Source: Rhizobiales bacterium 32-66-11 (GTDB lineage Bacteria > Pseudomonadota > Alphaproteobacteria > Rhizobiales > Xanthobacteraceae). From it: DNA of 33,497 nt. The notes under the pieces are model-generated. The model saw only the letters and a program-made list of their open reading frames with translations. It was not told the DNA's origin and did not search any database. Where the stretch lies: the NCBI GenBank assembly GCA_002304505.1, contig NCEH01000061.1:1-33497 (forward strand). The letters run 5' to 3'. Below, piece after piece: positions 17,414 to 25,604 of this stretch. How positions within the stretch are numbered: position 1 is the stretch's first letter; each line of letters begins with the position of its first letter. Both the position numbers and the translations under genes were made by a program.

Positions 17414-18184
17414 TCAGGCGGTGAACAGGCGCTCGGGATCGAGCATCCGCAGGGTCGACAATTCGTGTTCGGTCGGCGGCTCGGTGATGGCGTTCTGGGC
17501 ATCGAACACCAGGTCGAATCCGGTATTGTCCTGCACTTCCTCGCGGCTGACGCCGGGATTGAGCGCGAGCACCTTCATCCGCCGCTCGGCATCGTCGAAG
17601 CCGAACACCGCAAGCTCTGTGATGACGCGGAACATGCCGCCCGCCGGCAGGCCGCTGTCGGCGCGCGAGGTGCCGCCGCGGAGGAAGCCGGGGCTGGTGA
17701 TGAAGTCCACCTGCTCCACGAACCGCCGCTTCTCGTGCTTCATGGCCACGATCATGTTGGTGAGGGAGGAGATGTCGTTGCCGCCGCCGGTGCCGGGCAG
17801 GCGGGTCTTGGGGTGCGCGGGATCGCCGATGAAGGACGAGTTCAGATTGCCGAACTGGTCGATCTGCGCGCCGCCCATGAAGCCGATGTCCACATAGCCG
17901 CGCTGGAGCAGCAGCAGCACATCGGTGGAGCCGAGCACCATGTTGGCGCGCTTGGTGCAGCGCTGGTCGTTGGTGGAGGGCGGCAGCTTGCCGGGCTCCA
18001 CGAACGCGCCCACCACGCCGCCCTCGAACAGGATGGTGAGGCCGGGGCAGCGCAGGCGCTGGGCCAGGGTCGCGGCGAGCAGGGGAATGCCGACGCCGGC
18101 GAACACCACTTGCCCGTCCTTGAGCTGGCGGGCGCTGAGGATGGCGAGAATTTCCGTCGCCGTGTAGCGATGCGCCTCAGTCAT
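17414..18184 (-). CDS. CoA-transferase subunit B (glutaconate/IpdB-like)
   Basis: Beta subunit of a family I CoA-transferase-like enzyme, 256 residues from MTEAHRYTA at 18184, which overlaps the alpha-subunit stop by 8 bases. An upstream start at 18229 lies inside the alpha gene. FAGVGIPLLAATLAQ and TILFEGGVVGAF carry the region where the catalytic Glu sits in this family. GYVDIGFMGGAQIDQFGNLNSS and FITSPGFLRGG are further conserved segments. The relatives include glutaconate CoA-transferase and the IpdB ring-opening hydrolase of steroid catabolism, so transfer or hydrolytic C-C cleavage are both possible. With the adjacent alpha subunit it should form a heterotetramer. Confidence 0.88.
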   Translation of the reverse strand: MTEAHRYTATEILAILSARQLKDGQVVFAGVGIPLLAATLAQRLRCPGLTILFEGGVVGAFVEPGKLPPSTNDQRCTKRANMVLGSTDVLLLLQRGYVDIGFMGGAQIDQFGNLNSSFIGDPAHPKTRLPGTGGGNDISSLTNMIVAMKHEKRRFVEQVDFITSPGFLRGGTSRADSGLPAGGMFRVITELAVFGFDDAERRMKVLALNPGVSREEVQDNTGFDLVFDAQNAITEPPTEHELSTLRMLDPERLFTA

Positions 18185-19142
18185 TGTAGATGCTCCGTCC
18201 GCGCTGGCTGGCTTCCAGGATTTCCTCAAGGCCGATGAGCGAGAGGTATTCGTTCCAGGAGGCGGGGCCGTAGACGTATTTTTCCAGGTATTCGCGCATG
18301 CCCTCGACGGGCGCCTTGTTCACCTGGGCGACATATTGCGACATGTGCTTCATCATCGGCTCATACAGGCCGTAGCATTCGTGCGGGGCCGAGCCATAGG
18401 GCACTTCCACCACCGCATCGACGCAGAAGAACGGGATCTTCGTCTGGTCGGGCGCGCGGCGGATCTGGTCGTTGGAGACGATGCGCTCCGTGGTCAGGAT
18501 CACCCGCTTCGCCGCCATGGCGAGGTCGATGTCCATGAACTGCAGCCCGTCCATCTGCGCGTTGCCATAGGCGTCGCAGCGCTGGACGTGGATCAGCGCC
18601 ACGTCGGGATTGAGGGCGGGCACCAGCAGCAGCTTTTCGCCGGTGAACGGGCAGTCGATCTCCTTCGCCTCGGGGCGGATACGCAGCACGTCCGAGCCGA
18701 GCATGGAGCGGATCGGCAGAAACGGCACGCCCATGCCGCCGGCGCGGAACCGCATGCCGACCGCCATGTGGCTCCATTCCTCGTAGTTCGCGCTGCCGTT
18801 CTCCACATGGTGGCGCATCACCTTGGAGAGGCCCCACAGGATGCCTTGGGCGAACCAGCTGGTGATGATGTGGTCGCAGATGCCGGAGCCGAACAGCAGA
18901 TCGCCGTCGGTGGAAATGATGCTGCGCGAGCAGGTGAGGCCCTTCTTTCGGGCGCGCATGAGCTGCCAGATCATCGCCATGGGCGTGCGCGACATGGTGG
19001 AGCCGCCGAGGCCCACGCTCGCGCCGTCCGGAACGAAGGAGGCGGCCTCCTCCAGCGTCACCACCTTCTCGCGCAGGCTCTTGTCCCGCTGCGCGAGGTC
19101 TTGGCGCAATTGCGCATAGGGCGTCACGCCTGATGCCGTCAC
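18177..19142 (-). CDS. CoA-transferase subunit A (glutaconate/IpdA-like)
   Basis: Alpha subunit of 321 residues with a GTG start at 19142 preceded by AAGGAG. The phosphate-binding-like loop ASVGLGGSTMSRTP lies near residues 41-54. SIISTDGDLLFGSG and VALIHVQRCDAYGNAQMDG (near 180) are typical of GctA/IpdA-like proteins. It overlaps the beta gene and follows the PLP enzyme gene by 37 bases, so all three are likely co-transcribed. The substrate acid is unknown; the pathway context suggests a di-acid or keto-acid formed after deamination. Confidence 0.88.
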   Translation of the reverse strand: MTASGVTPYAQLRQDLAQRDKSLREKVVTLEEAASFVPDGASVGLGGSTMSRTPMAMIWQLMRARKKGLTCSRSIISTDGDLLFGSGICDHIITSWFAQGILWGLSKVMRHHVENGSANYEEWSHMAVGMRFRAGGMGVPFLPIRSMLGSDVLRIRPEAKEIDCPFTGEKLLLVPALNPDVALIHVQRCDAYGNAQMDGLQFMDIDLAMAAKRVILTTERIVSNDQIRRAPDQTKIPFFCVDAVVEVPYGSAPHECYGLYEPMMKHMSQYVAQVNKAPVEGMREYLEKYVYGPASWNEYLSLIGLEEILEASQRGRSIYND

Positions 19143-19179
19143 CTTCGTCTCCTTTTTGTCCCTGGAAGCTGTTGCTTTG

Positions 19180-20457
19180 CTAGGAGGCGTTTACTTCCGC
19201 ATTGAACTCTTCGATCAGCCGGTCGTAGACCGGCAGTTGCGCAGCAAGGCCATCCCAGAAGGACTGGTGCTTGCGGCGTTCGAAATCCTCGAAGGCGATC
19301 CCCTGCTGCTCCACCCAGGTGTAATAGCCGAGGTTGAAGATGCGCCGGCGGTCGCTCTCGCGCAGTTCCAGCATGTCGGCGGTGGAGGCCGCCTCGATGG
19401 CGAAGGCGAAGCTTTCGGCCGCATCCACCTGATCGAAATTGCCGCCATAATGCTTGGCGAGATAAGACGCGCGCTCGGTCTCGTAGAGGCCGGCGCCGTC
19501 GGTGGCGATGGTCACCACCATGTCATCGGCGCCATAGCGCATGTATTTCGCGAGCTTGATGGCCGCGACGATATTGGCGAGGCCCGAAATGCCCACATTG
19601 TCGAACGCGGCGATCAGCGCCGGGTCGATCTTCTTGCGGTCGGCGAGATAGGCGCGACCTGCCTCGGTGCCAAACAGCAGGTTCAGCCGGTCGCTGGCCC
19701 GATCCGAGACCGCGATGACGAAATCCGTATTCATCACATTGTGGATCAGCGGGATATGCTTGTCGCCGATGCCCTGGATATTGTGCTCGCCATAGCCGTT
19801 CTCCAGCAGGGTCGGGCATTCCAGCGCCTCCACCGCCGCGATGCGCGTGCCGTAGAGGGCTTTCAGGTGATCGCCCGCAGCGATGGTGCCGGCCGAGCCG
19901 GTGGCCGAGACGAAGGCGGCGAGACGGCTTGCGGGCGCGCCGGCCTTCAGGCTCTCGAACACGCTGGCGCAGGCGGCGCCGGTGGCGGCGCGGTGGACCA
20001 TATAGTTCGAATAGGCCGAGAACTGGTTCAGGATGATATTGCTTTCATCCTTCTGCATTTCATTGCAGGCGTCGTAGATTTCCTTGACGTTGCTTTCCGT
20101 ACCCGGCGTGCGGACGATGTGGGCGGGGTCGGAAACCCACTTTTCCAGCCAGTCGAAGCGCTCCTGGCTCATGCCGGCCGGCAGCACGGCGACGCCCGCG
20201 CAGCCGATGATGCGCGACACCGCGATGCCGCCCCGGCAATAATTGCCGGTGGAGGGCCACACCGCCTTGTGGTGGGAGAGATCGAACGCACCGGTGACGA
20301 GCTGCGTGACGAGGCCCGCATAGGCCGGCAGCACCTTGTGTGCGCCGATGAGCGGAAAGCGCGCGCCGAGCAGTACCACGATGGGCGCGGCGACGCCGGT
20401 CAGCGCGGGCGGCAGCACGATGTGGTCGGGAACCGAAACCATGCCGCGCCCGTCCAC
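19180..20457 (-). CDS. PLP-dependent fold-type II enzyme (cysteine synthase/threonine synthase-like), 5' end frameshifted
   Basis: Predicted PLP lyase or beta-replacement enzyme of at least 425 residues. Visible signatures are HHKAVWPSTGNYCRGG near residues 62-77 (PLP-site region), GTESNVKEIYDACN, the Gly-rich phosphate loop SATGSAGTIAAGD near 194, and ATDGAGLYETERA. The GTG at 20457 only starts after NLWRIHWNNAVDGRG, whose codons continue upstream in frame to a TGA near 20560 with no start codon. An ATG at 20610 with GGGGGAG upstream encodes MSAAHVPGS in a neighbouring frame. The intact gene was therefore probably 19180..20610 with a 1- or 2-base indel between about 20545 and 20565. Bases 20441-20539 of this gene are duplicated exactly inside fbiC. 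The reaction is unknown. Confidence 0.82.
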   Translation of the reverse strand: MDGRGMVSVPDHIVLPPALTGVAAPIVVLLGARFPLIGAHKVLPAYAGLVTQLVTGAFDLSHHKAVWPSTGNYCRGGIAVSRIIGCAGVAVLPAGMSQERFDWLEKWVSDPAHIVRTPGTESNVKEIYDACNEMQKDESNIILNQFSAYSNYMVHRAATGAACASVFESLKAGAPASRLAAFVSATGSAGTIAAGDHLKALYGTRIAAVEALECPTLLENGYGEHNIQGIGDKHIPLIHNVMNTDFVIAVSDRASDRLNLLFGTEAGRAYLADRKKIDPALIAAFDNVGISGLANIVAAIKLAKYMRYGADDMVVTIATDGAGLYETERASYLAKHYGGNFDQVDAAESFAFAIEAASTADMLELRESDRRRIFNLGYYTWVEQQGIAFEDFERRKHQSFWDGLAAQLPVYDRLIEEFNAEVNAS

Positions 20458-20539
20458 GGCGTTGTTCCAGTGGATGCGCCACAGATTGGCGCCATCGGGC
20501 GCGTTGCGGTCAAGGTTCGCCAGGGCGGCGATGCGCTCG
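20441..20539. repeat. 99-bp perfect direct repeat, copy 1 (native, PLP enzyme gene)
   Basis: This block encodes the N-terminal conserved region ERIAALANLDRN through DGRG of the PLP enzyme, in the frame that continues into the rest of the protein, so this copy is in its native place. It is identical over all 99 bases to 21208-21306 in the same orientation, 767 bases away. Confidence 0.95.
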
Positions 20540-20643
20540 GGATCGCGGCCTGCCGCTGCTCAGCATTGACGATGCCCGGAGCCGATCCGGGTACGTGCGC
20601 TGCACTCATCTCAAGACAACTCCCCCGCCGAAACGGATCTGGC

Positions 20644-20682
20644 GACCTAAGGTCATATTATCATACTATTATTAGTACAATA
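20644..20682 (-). promoter_or_regulatory. Promoter region of the PLP/CoA-transferase operon with shared 19-bp element, copy 2
   Basis: On the minus strand TATTGTACTAATAATAGTA (20682-20664) matches the liv-upstream element at 17 of 19 positions. TTGTAC (20680-20675) and TATGAC (20657-20652), 17 bases apart, make a candidate promoter that would start just before the ATG at 20610. Within the element TACTA-4-TAGTA is an inverted repeat. A further palindrome GACCT-A-AGGTC lies at 20644-20654. Confidence 0.55.
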
Positions 20683-20708
20683 CGCTTAGGGAATGGCAAA
20701 TCTTTTTT

Positions 20709-20738
20709 GCGGCCAAACCGGCGTTGGGCCGCGTTTTT
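20709..20738 (+). terminator. Hairpin after fbiC with its T-run on the plus strand
   Basis: GCGGCC (20709-20714) pairs with GGCCGC (20727-20732), followed on the plus strand by GTTTTT. On the minus strand, where fbiC ends at 20740, the hairpin is followed by AAAAAA instead, so it is poorly suited to stop fbiC transcription. It would block antisense transcription from the left. No plus-strand gene is seen here. Confidence 0.4.
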
Positions 20739-20739
20739 C

Positions 20740-23128
20740 TTAGCCCTGGGCGGCCATCTGCAAGGCGGTCGGTGCGTTCACGTTGCGGGCGCGCTCGCCG
20801 TGCAACGCGGGCGCGTCGTCATAGAGCGTCGTGCGCATGCGTGGCGCCCGGCCGGCGGAGCGGATGATCATTTCCATGGACCGCGGCGTCATCTCCTGGC
20901 CGTGGCTCGCGCCGGCGGACCGGGAGATGGTCTCGTCCATCAGCGTGCCGCCGAGGTCGTTCACCCCTGCGGCGAGCGCGAGCTTCACGCCCTCCGGCCC
21001 GAGCTTCACCCAGGAGGCCTGGATATTGGTGATGTGCGGATGCAGCGCGAGCCGGGCCACCGCATGCATCAGGATCGTCTCGCGCAGGGTTGGGCCCTTG
21101 CGGGATCGCCCCTTCAGATAGATCGGAGCTTCCATGTGCACGAACGGCAGCGGCACGAATTCGGTGAAGCCGCCGGTCTCCATCTGCAGGTCGCGCACGC
21201 GGATGAGATGCCGCGCCCGTCCACGGCGTTGTTCCAGTGGATGCGCCACAGATTGGCGCCATCGGGCGCGTTGCGGTCAAGGTTCGCCAGGGCGGCGATG
21301 CGCTCGTGTCGGCGCACAGATGGGCACGCACTTCGTCATCGAGGATTTCCGCCGCCGTGCCGGGCAAGGTGGAAAGCCCCGCCTCCTTCAGCGCCGCCAG
21401 GAAATCGGGAATGCTCACGCCCAACGTCTTGGCGCCCTGGCTCACCTCCAGGGGCGAGAAGGCGTGCATGTGCATCTGTGGCACCGCGTCCTTCACCACC
21501 TTGCAGAGGTCGAGATATTTCTGACCCGTATAGGAGGGGTGGATGCCGCCTTGCATGCACACTTCGGTCGCGCCGCGGGCCCAGGCTTCGCGCACCCGGT
21601 CCGCCACTTCCTCCATCTCGAGGTCATAGGGGCGGCCGCGCAGATTCTCGCTCAGTTTGCCCTTCGAGAAGGCGCAGAACTGGCATTTGAAATAGCAGAT
21701 GTTGGTATAATTGATGTTGCGCGTGACGACGTAGCTCACCGTATCGCCGTTCATCGTGCGGCGCAGGCCGTCGGCGGCCCGGCACACGGCGGTGCATTCC
21801 TCGTCGCGCGCGCGGAACAGACGCACGATCTCGGCTTCCTCCAGCGCAATGCCGGCAATAGCCCGGTCGAGAATGCGGGTGAGCGCGCCGTCGGTGCTGG
21901 CGGGGGCGGAGGGCTTCAGCAGCGCGCCTTCCTTCGCGGGCAGGCGGTCGGTGGAGCCGGGGCACCAGTCGTCGGCGCGCGGCCAGCCGTCGCCGTCGAT
22001 CAGGTCGAGCAGCTTCGTGCGCAGCCCCTCGTCCACCCAGCGGCGGGACTGGGCGGCGAAGGCGGGATAGATGGCGAGCCGCTCCGTCAATGTCTTGCCG
22101 GCGGCTTTGGTGGCGGACTCCAGCACCCGCAGATGCGGCCAGGGGGCTTCCGGATTCACATGGTCGGGCGTGACCGGGGAAACGCCGCCCCAGTCATTGA
22201 TGCCGGCGGCAACCAGCTTGCTGAGCGCGCCCGGGCTAAGGTTGGGCGGCGCCTGGATGTTCATGTCCGGCTCGAACAGCAGGCGCGCCATGGCGATGGT
22301 CCACACATGCTCGTCAAGGGTCGGCGCCTCTACATGGGCCATGCGGGTGCCGGGCTTGGGGCGGAAATTCTGGACGATGATTTCCTGGATATGCCCGTAG
22401 GTATCGTTGAGATCGCGCAGCGCCAGAAGCGCCTCGATGCGCTCGGCCCGGGTCTCGCCGATGCCGATCAAGATGCCGCTGGTGAAGGGCACGCCCTGTT
22501 CGCCGGCGATGCGCATGGTTTCCAGCCGCGCCGCCGGGATCTTGTCGGGCGAGCCGTGGTGCGCTTCGCCCTTGGCCAGGAGACGCTCGGAGGTGCTCTC
22601 CAGCATGATGCCCTGGGAGATCGACACCCGCCGCAGCGCCGCCACGTCCTCGGCGGTCAGCAGGCCGGGATTCACATGGGGCAGAAGGCCGGTTTCGCGG
22701 AACACCAGGTCCGCCATCTCGGCGAGATAGGAGAGGGTGGTCGCGTGGCCGAGTTCGGCCAGCGCGTCGCGGGCGAACTGATAGCGCAGCTCCGGCTTGT
22801 CGCCGAGCGTGAACAGCGCCTCCTTGCAGCCCGCCTTCTGGCCGGCGCGGGCGATCGCCAGCACCTCGTCGCGCGAGAGGAAGGCGCGCTCGCCCTTTCG
22901 CGGGGCATGGGCGAAGGTGCAGTAATGGCAGACGTCGCGGCACAATTGGGTGAGCGGAATGAACACCTTGCGCGAATAGGAGACGTAATGGCCGTGGGCC
23001 GTGTCGCGCCGTCGCGCCGCCGCTTCCAGCAGCGGGGACAGATCGCTCAAGCCCACCAGAGCGAAAGCCTGGTCAGGGGCGAGGCGGGCGCCGGCGGCGA
23101 GGTCGGCGAGAATGGAGGGCGCGATCAT
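20740..23128 (-). CDS. fbiC: FbiC (fused CofG-CofH, F0 synthase), frame broken in the CofH half
   Basis: Bifunctional radical-SAM enzyme that builds the deazaflavin F0 from tyrosine and a flavin precursor (5-amino-6-ribitylaminouracil). The CofG half has CRDVCHYC (Cys63, 67, 70) and the CofH half CYFKCQFC (Cys478, 482, 485), each a CxxxCxxC cluster site. The normal frame runs to AEILDDEVRAHLCAD near 21308. There a 99-bp copy of the PLP enzyme gene (21208-21306) replaces the expected segment. After it the conserved CofH end (LIRVRDLQMETGGF, FVPLPFVHMEAPIYLKG) resumes in another frame and stops at 20740. Read without correction, the first frame continues in garbage to 20819. As written, CofG could be made but CofH could not. 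The start overlaps the cofC stop as ATGA. Confidence 0.9.
21208..21306. repeat. 99-bp perfect direct repeat, copy 2 (foreign block inside fbiC)
   Basis: Identical to 20441-20539 but out of place. Comparison with the FbiC family as I remember it suggests about 35 residues (a STMMYGH-type strand and flanking helix) should lie here. The block is about 17 bases shorter than the expected segment, which fits the observed change of frame. At its downstream edge GCGCGGCAT reads ARH in the CofH frame and also belongs to the PLP gene (GGGCGCGGCATG), a possible microhomology. Confidence 0.92.
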
Positions 23129-23832
23129 AGGGACAAGGGCTCCTCAAGCGGCGAGGGCAGGGGCCGAGCCGCGCCGGGGCGGGCTCGCAAAAGAACAGGC
23201 GAAAGCGCGGCGGGCAGGGCGGCGAGGTCCGCGCTCACGTCGATATCGTGCCCGAGGCCGGGCAGATGCAGCACGCACGGTTCGCGGCCGGCGGCCTGGG
23301 CGGTTTCCAGGTGGCGGGCGAAGCTGGAAGGCCCGAAGCTCGGCGCCATGAGGGCCGGCGGGCAGGCCGCGAGCAGATTGGTGCCACCGTCTCGCGTTGC
23401 CGGCACCAGCACCACGGGCGCGCTCGCGAGGGCATCGACCACCGCATCCATTTCCGCCCGCGTGATGCCAGGCACATCGCCGGGCACCACGATCACCCCG
23501 CCCTTGCCGGCGCGGTCGAGCGCGGCCATGCCGGCACGCACGGCGGCATTGGTGCCGCTCTCCACCGCATCGGGCAGCACATGGGCGCCGAACGCGCGGG
23601 CGAGCGCCATGGCTTCCGGATCGCTGGTGACGATAAGGATGCCGGCAAGCCCCCGGCAGCCGGCGAGCACGCCGAGCACGTGCCGCAGCATGGCCTTGGC
23701 CAGCGCCGCGCGCTCGGGCGGCGAGAGCTGGGGCGCGAGGCGCCGCTTGGCGAGCGCGAACCGCTTCACCGGAATGAGCGCCCACAGATCGCGGGGGATG
23801 CGAAAATCGCCTGCGGGAACATGGCTGTTCAT
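23125..23832 (-). CDS. cofC: 2-phospho-L-lactate (or related) guanylyltransferase CofC/FbiD
   Basis: Nucleotidyltransferase of 235 residues that activates a three-carbon phospho-acid with GTP for F420 assembly. The N-terminal LIPVKRFALAKRRLAPQL matches the CofC pattern (GTP-binding and Lys), and VVPGDVPGI near residue 116 supplies the metal-binding Asp. ATRDGGTNLLA near 146 and a late HDIDVSADLAAL are also characteristic. Depending on lineage the substrate is 2-phospholactate, phosphoenolpyruvate or 3-phosphoglycerate; the sequence alone does not tell me which. It overlaps cofD and fbiC by 4 bases on each side. Confidence 0.9.
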   Translation of the reverse strand: MNSHVPAGDFRIPRDLWALIPVKRFALAKRRLAPQLSPPERAALAKAMLRHVLGVLAGCRGLAGILIVTSDPEAMALARAFGAHVLPDAVESGTNAAVRAGMAALDRAGKGGVIVVPGDVPGITRAEMDAVVDALASAPVVLVPATRDGGTNLLAACPPALMAPSFGPSSFARHLETAQAAGREPCVLHLPGLGHDIDVSADLAALPAALSPVLLRARPGAARPLPSPLEEPLSL

Positions 23833-24833
23833 GGACGCACCGCCTCCCTTTCCGCATGGATGACCGCGCCAGCGCTCGCCAGCGCATCGGCGAAGCGCAG
23901 CACGTCTCGTGCCAGGCGCATGCTGTCGTCAGCGGTCTTCATCAAGGTGGGCACCGCGGCGATGGGTGTCGAGATGCGGGCGCGGTCGTCGCCGTCGGCG
24001 GCATCGATCACGAGGCCGTCGATCAGCGTGTCGTAATGGGCGGCGATGGCGGCCGAGGTGGCGGGGATATTCAGCTCCGCCATGATCTTGGCGGTCGGCC
24101 CCTTGATCGCCTGACCGCCGATGATGGGCGAGACCGCCACCACCGGCACCCGCACGGCGGCGAGCGCCGCGCGCAGGCCGGGAAGGGCGAGAATGGGATC
24201 AATGCTGAGATAGGGGTTGGACGGGCAGATCACCACGGCGCGCAGGTCCGGCGCGGCGAGCGCGGCCAGCACTTGCGAGGTCGGCCGGGCGGTGTCCGCG
24301 CCCGCGAAGGTGAAGCCGGTGACGGCGGGCGCGCAGCGGCGTTCGACGAAATAGCGCTGGAACGGCAAGGTGCCTTCGTCCGTATGGACCAGCGTGCGCA
24401 CCGGCGCATCGCTCATGGGCAGCAGGCGGGCGGCGATGCCGAGCCGCGTCCGCACCAGATCCGTGATCTGGGTGAGGCTCTCGCCAAGCCGCAGGCGGCG
24501 CGTGCGCTCCACATGCAGCGCCAGGTCGCGGTCGCCCAGTTGGAACCAGGTTTCCGCGCCCATTTCGCCCAGCGCGGCCATGAAATTCCAGCTCTCGTCG
24601 GCGCGTCCCCAGCCGCGCACCTCGTCGCTAAGGCCGCCCAATTTATAGAGCACGCTGTCGAGGTCGGGGGAGATGGCAAGCCCGAGATGCTCGAAATCAT
24701 CGCCCGTATTCACCACGAGCGCGACCGCGGCACCGAATGCCCGTTCCAGGCCAAGGGCCAGCTTTGCGCCGCCTACGCCGCCGCACAAGGCCACGATGGA
24801 ACCGGAGCGGGAGGAGGGGAGGGGCGCATTCAT
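23829..24833 (-). CDS. cofD: 2-phospho-L-lactate transferase CofD/FbiA
   Basis: Enzyme of 334 residues that joins F0 with the guanylylated phospho-acid to give F420-0 or its dehydro form. The N-terminal GGVGGAKLALGL (residues about 18-29) and NTGDDFEHLGL (about 42) are CofD hallmarks, followed by LYKLGG and WFQLGDRDLA. ICPSNPYLSIDPIL near 207 and VVAVSPIIGGQAIKGP near 231 complete the pattern. It sits between cofE and cofC with 4-base overlaps. Confidence 0.95.
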   Translation of the reverse strand: MNAPLPSSRSGSIVALCGGVGGAKLALGLERAFGAAVALVVNTGDDFEHLGLAISPDLDSVLYKLGGLSDEVRGWGRADESWNFMAALGEMGAETWFQLGDRDLALHVERTRRLRLGESLTQITDLVRTRLGIAARLLPMSDAPVRTLVHTDEGTLPFQRYFVERRCAPAVTGFTFAGADTARPTSQVLAALAAPDLRAVVICPSNPYLSIDPILALPGLRAALAAVRVPVVAVSPIIGGQAIKGPTAKIMAELNIPATSAAIAAHYDTLIDGLVIDAADGDDRARISTPIAAVPTLMKTADDSMRLARDVLRFADALASAGAVIHAEREAVRP

Positions 24834-25600
24834 CGGAACATGTCGCGTTCGCGGGGGCGGATGAGGGCGGCGGCGGGCCGTTCGGGCGCGGCACGCCGAT
24901 AGCCGCGCACCAGCACCGCCGGCAGTCCCTCGTCGCCTTGGCCCATGAGCAGGGAGGCGGCGGAGGCGAGTTCGTCCGCCACCGCGATTTCGGTCACTCG
25001 CATGGCGCGGCCGAACAGGTCCGGCGCGCCGATCATGTCCACCAGCGCCGGCACGCCGGCCGCACCGAGCGCGACGCCGACGACGCCGTTGCGCCAGGGG
25101 CGGCCGAAACTGTCGTTGATGACGATGCCCGCCGTCACGCCGAAGCGCGCGTCCAGCCGGGCCTTCAGGGCGGCGGCGGCGCCGTCGGGATCGCGCGGCA
25201 GCAGCAGCACGCGCGCGCCGTCCTTATGGTCGATGTTCGATTCGTCCACGCCGGCATTGGCCATGACGAAGCCGAGCTTGTGGGCGACCACCAGCACGTG
25301 CGGCCCCTCGCGCACGATCTGCGACGATTCGGAAAGCACCACTTCCACGTGGCGCGGGTCCTTGCGCAGGCGTGCGGCGATCTCGACCGCCTCAGGCGAA
25401 GGCGTCACGTCGGCGAGAGCCAGATAGCAGCCCTCCGCCTTGGAGATGATTTTCTGCGCCACCACCAGGATGTCGCCGTCCTCAAGGCCGAGCCCACTCG
25501 CCTCCAGCGCCGCGCCGAGCAATTCGGCGAGGTCGTCGCCGGGCTCCACCAGGGGAAGCCCCGGCACGGCGTGGAGCGAAAGCGCGGGCGCGGCCATCAC
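24830..25600 (-). CDS. cofE: F420-0:gamma-glutamyl ligase CofE
   Basis: GTP-dependent ligase of 256 residues that adds gamma-linked glutamates to F420-0. DGDILVVAQKIISKAEG near residues 41-57, the SNIDHKDGARVLLLPRDPD stretch near 120, and VINDSFGRPWRNG near 158 are the family signatures. The length is that of a stand-alone CofE; the C-terminal nitroreductase-like domain of actinobacterial FbiB (about 200 extra residues) is absent. Two ATGs are adjacent at the start (25600 and 25597). The gene starts 4 bases after the npdG stop. Confidence 0.94.
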   Translation of the reverse strand: MMAAPALSLHAVPGLPLVEPGDDLAELLGAALEASGLGLEDGDILVVAQKIISKAEGCYLALADVTPSPEAVEIAARLRKDPRHVEVVLSESSQIVREGPHVLVVAHKLGFVMANAGVDESNIDHKDGARVLLLPRDPDGAAAALKARLDARFGVTAGIVINDSFGRPWRNGVVGVALGAAGVPALVDMIGAPDLFGRAMRVTEIAVADELASAASLLMGQGDEGLPAVLVRGYRRAAPERPAAALIRPRERDMFR

Positions 25601-25604
25601 GGGG

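Noticed and set aside
20441..21306. The 99-bp repeat as a mobile element
   Set aside because: It is plain coding sequence from the PLP gene with no inverted ends, target duplication or transposase.
21134..23863. 909-residue plus-strand open frame opposite fbiC and cofC
   Set aside because: Composition of an antisense shadow; both radical-SAM motifs are on the other strand.
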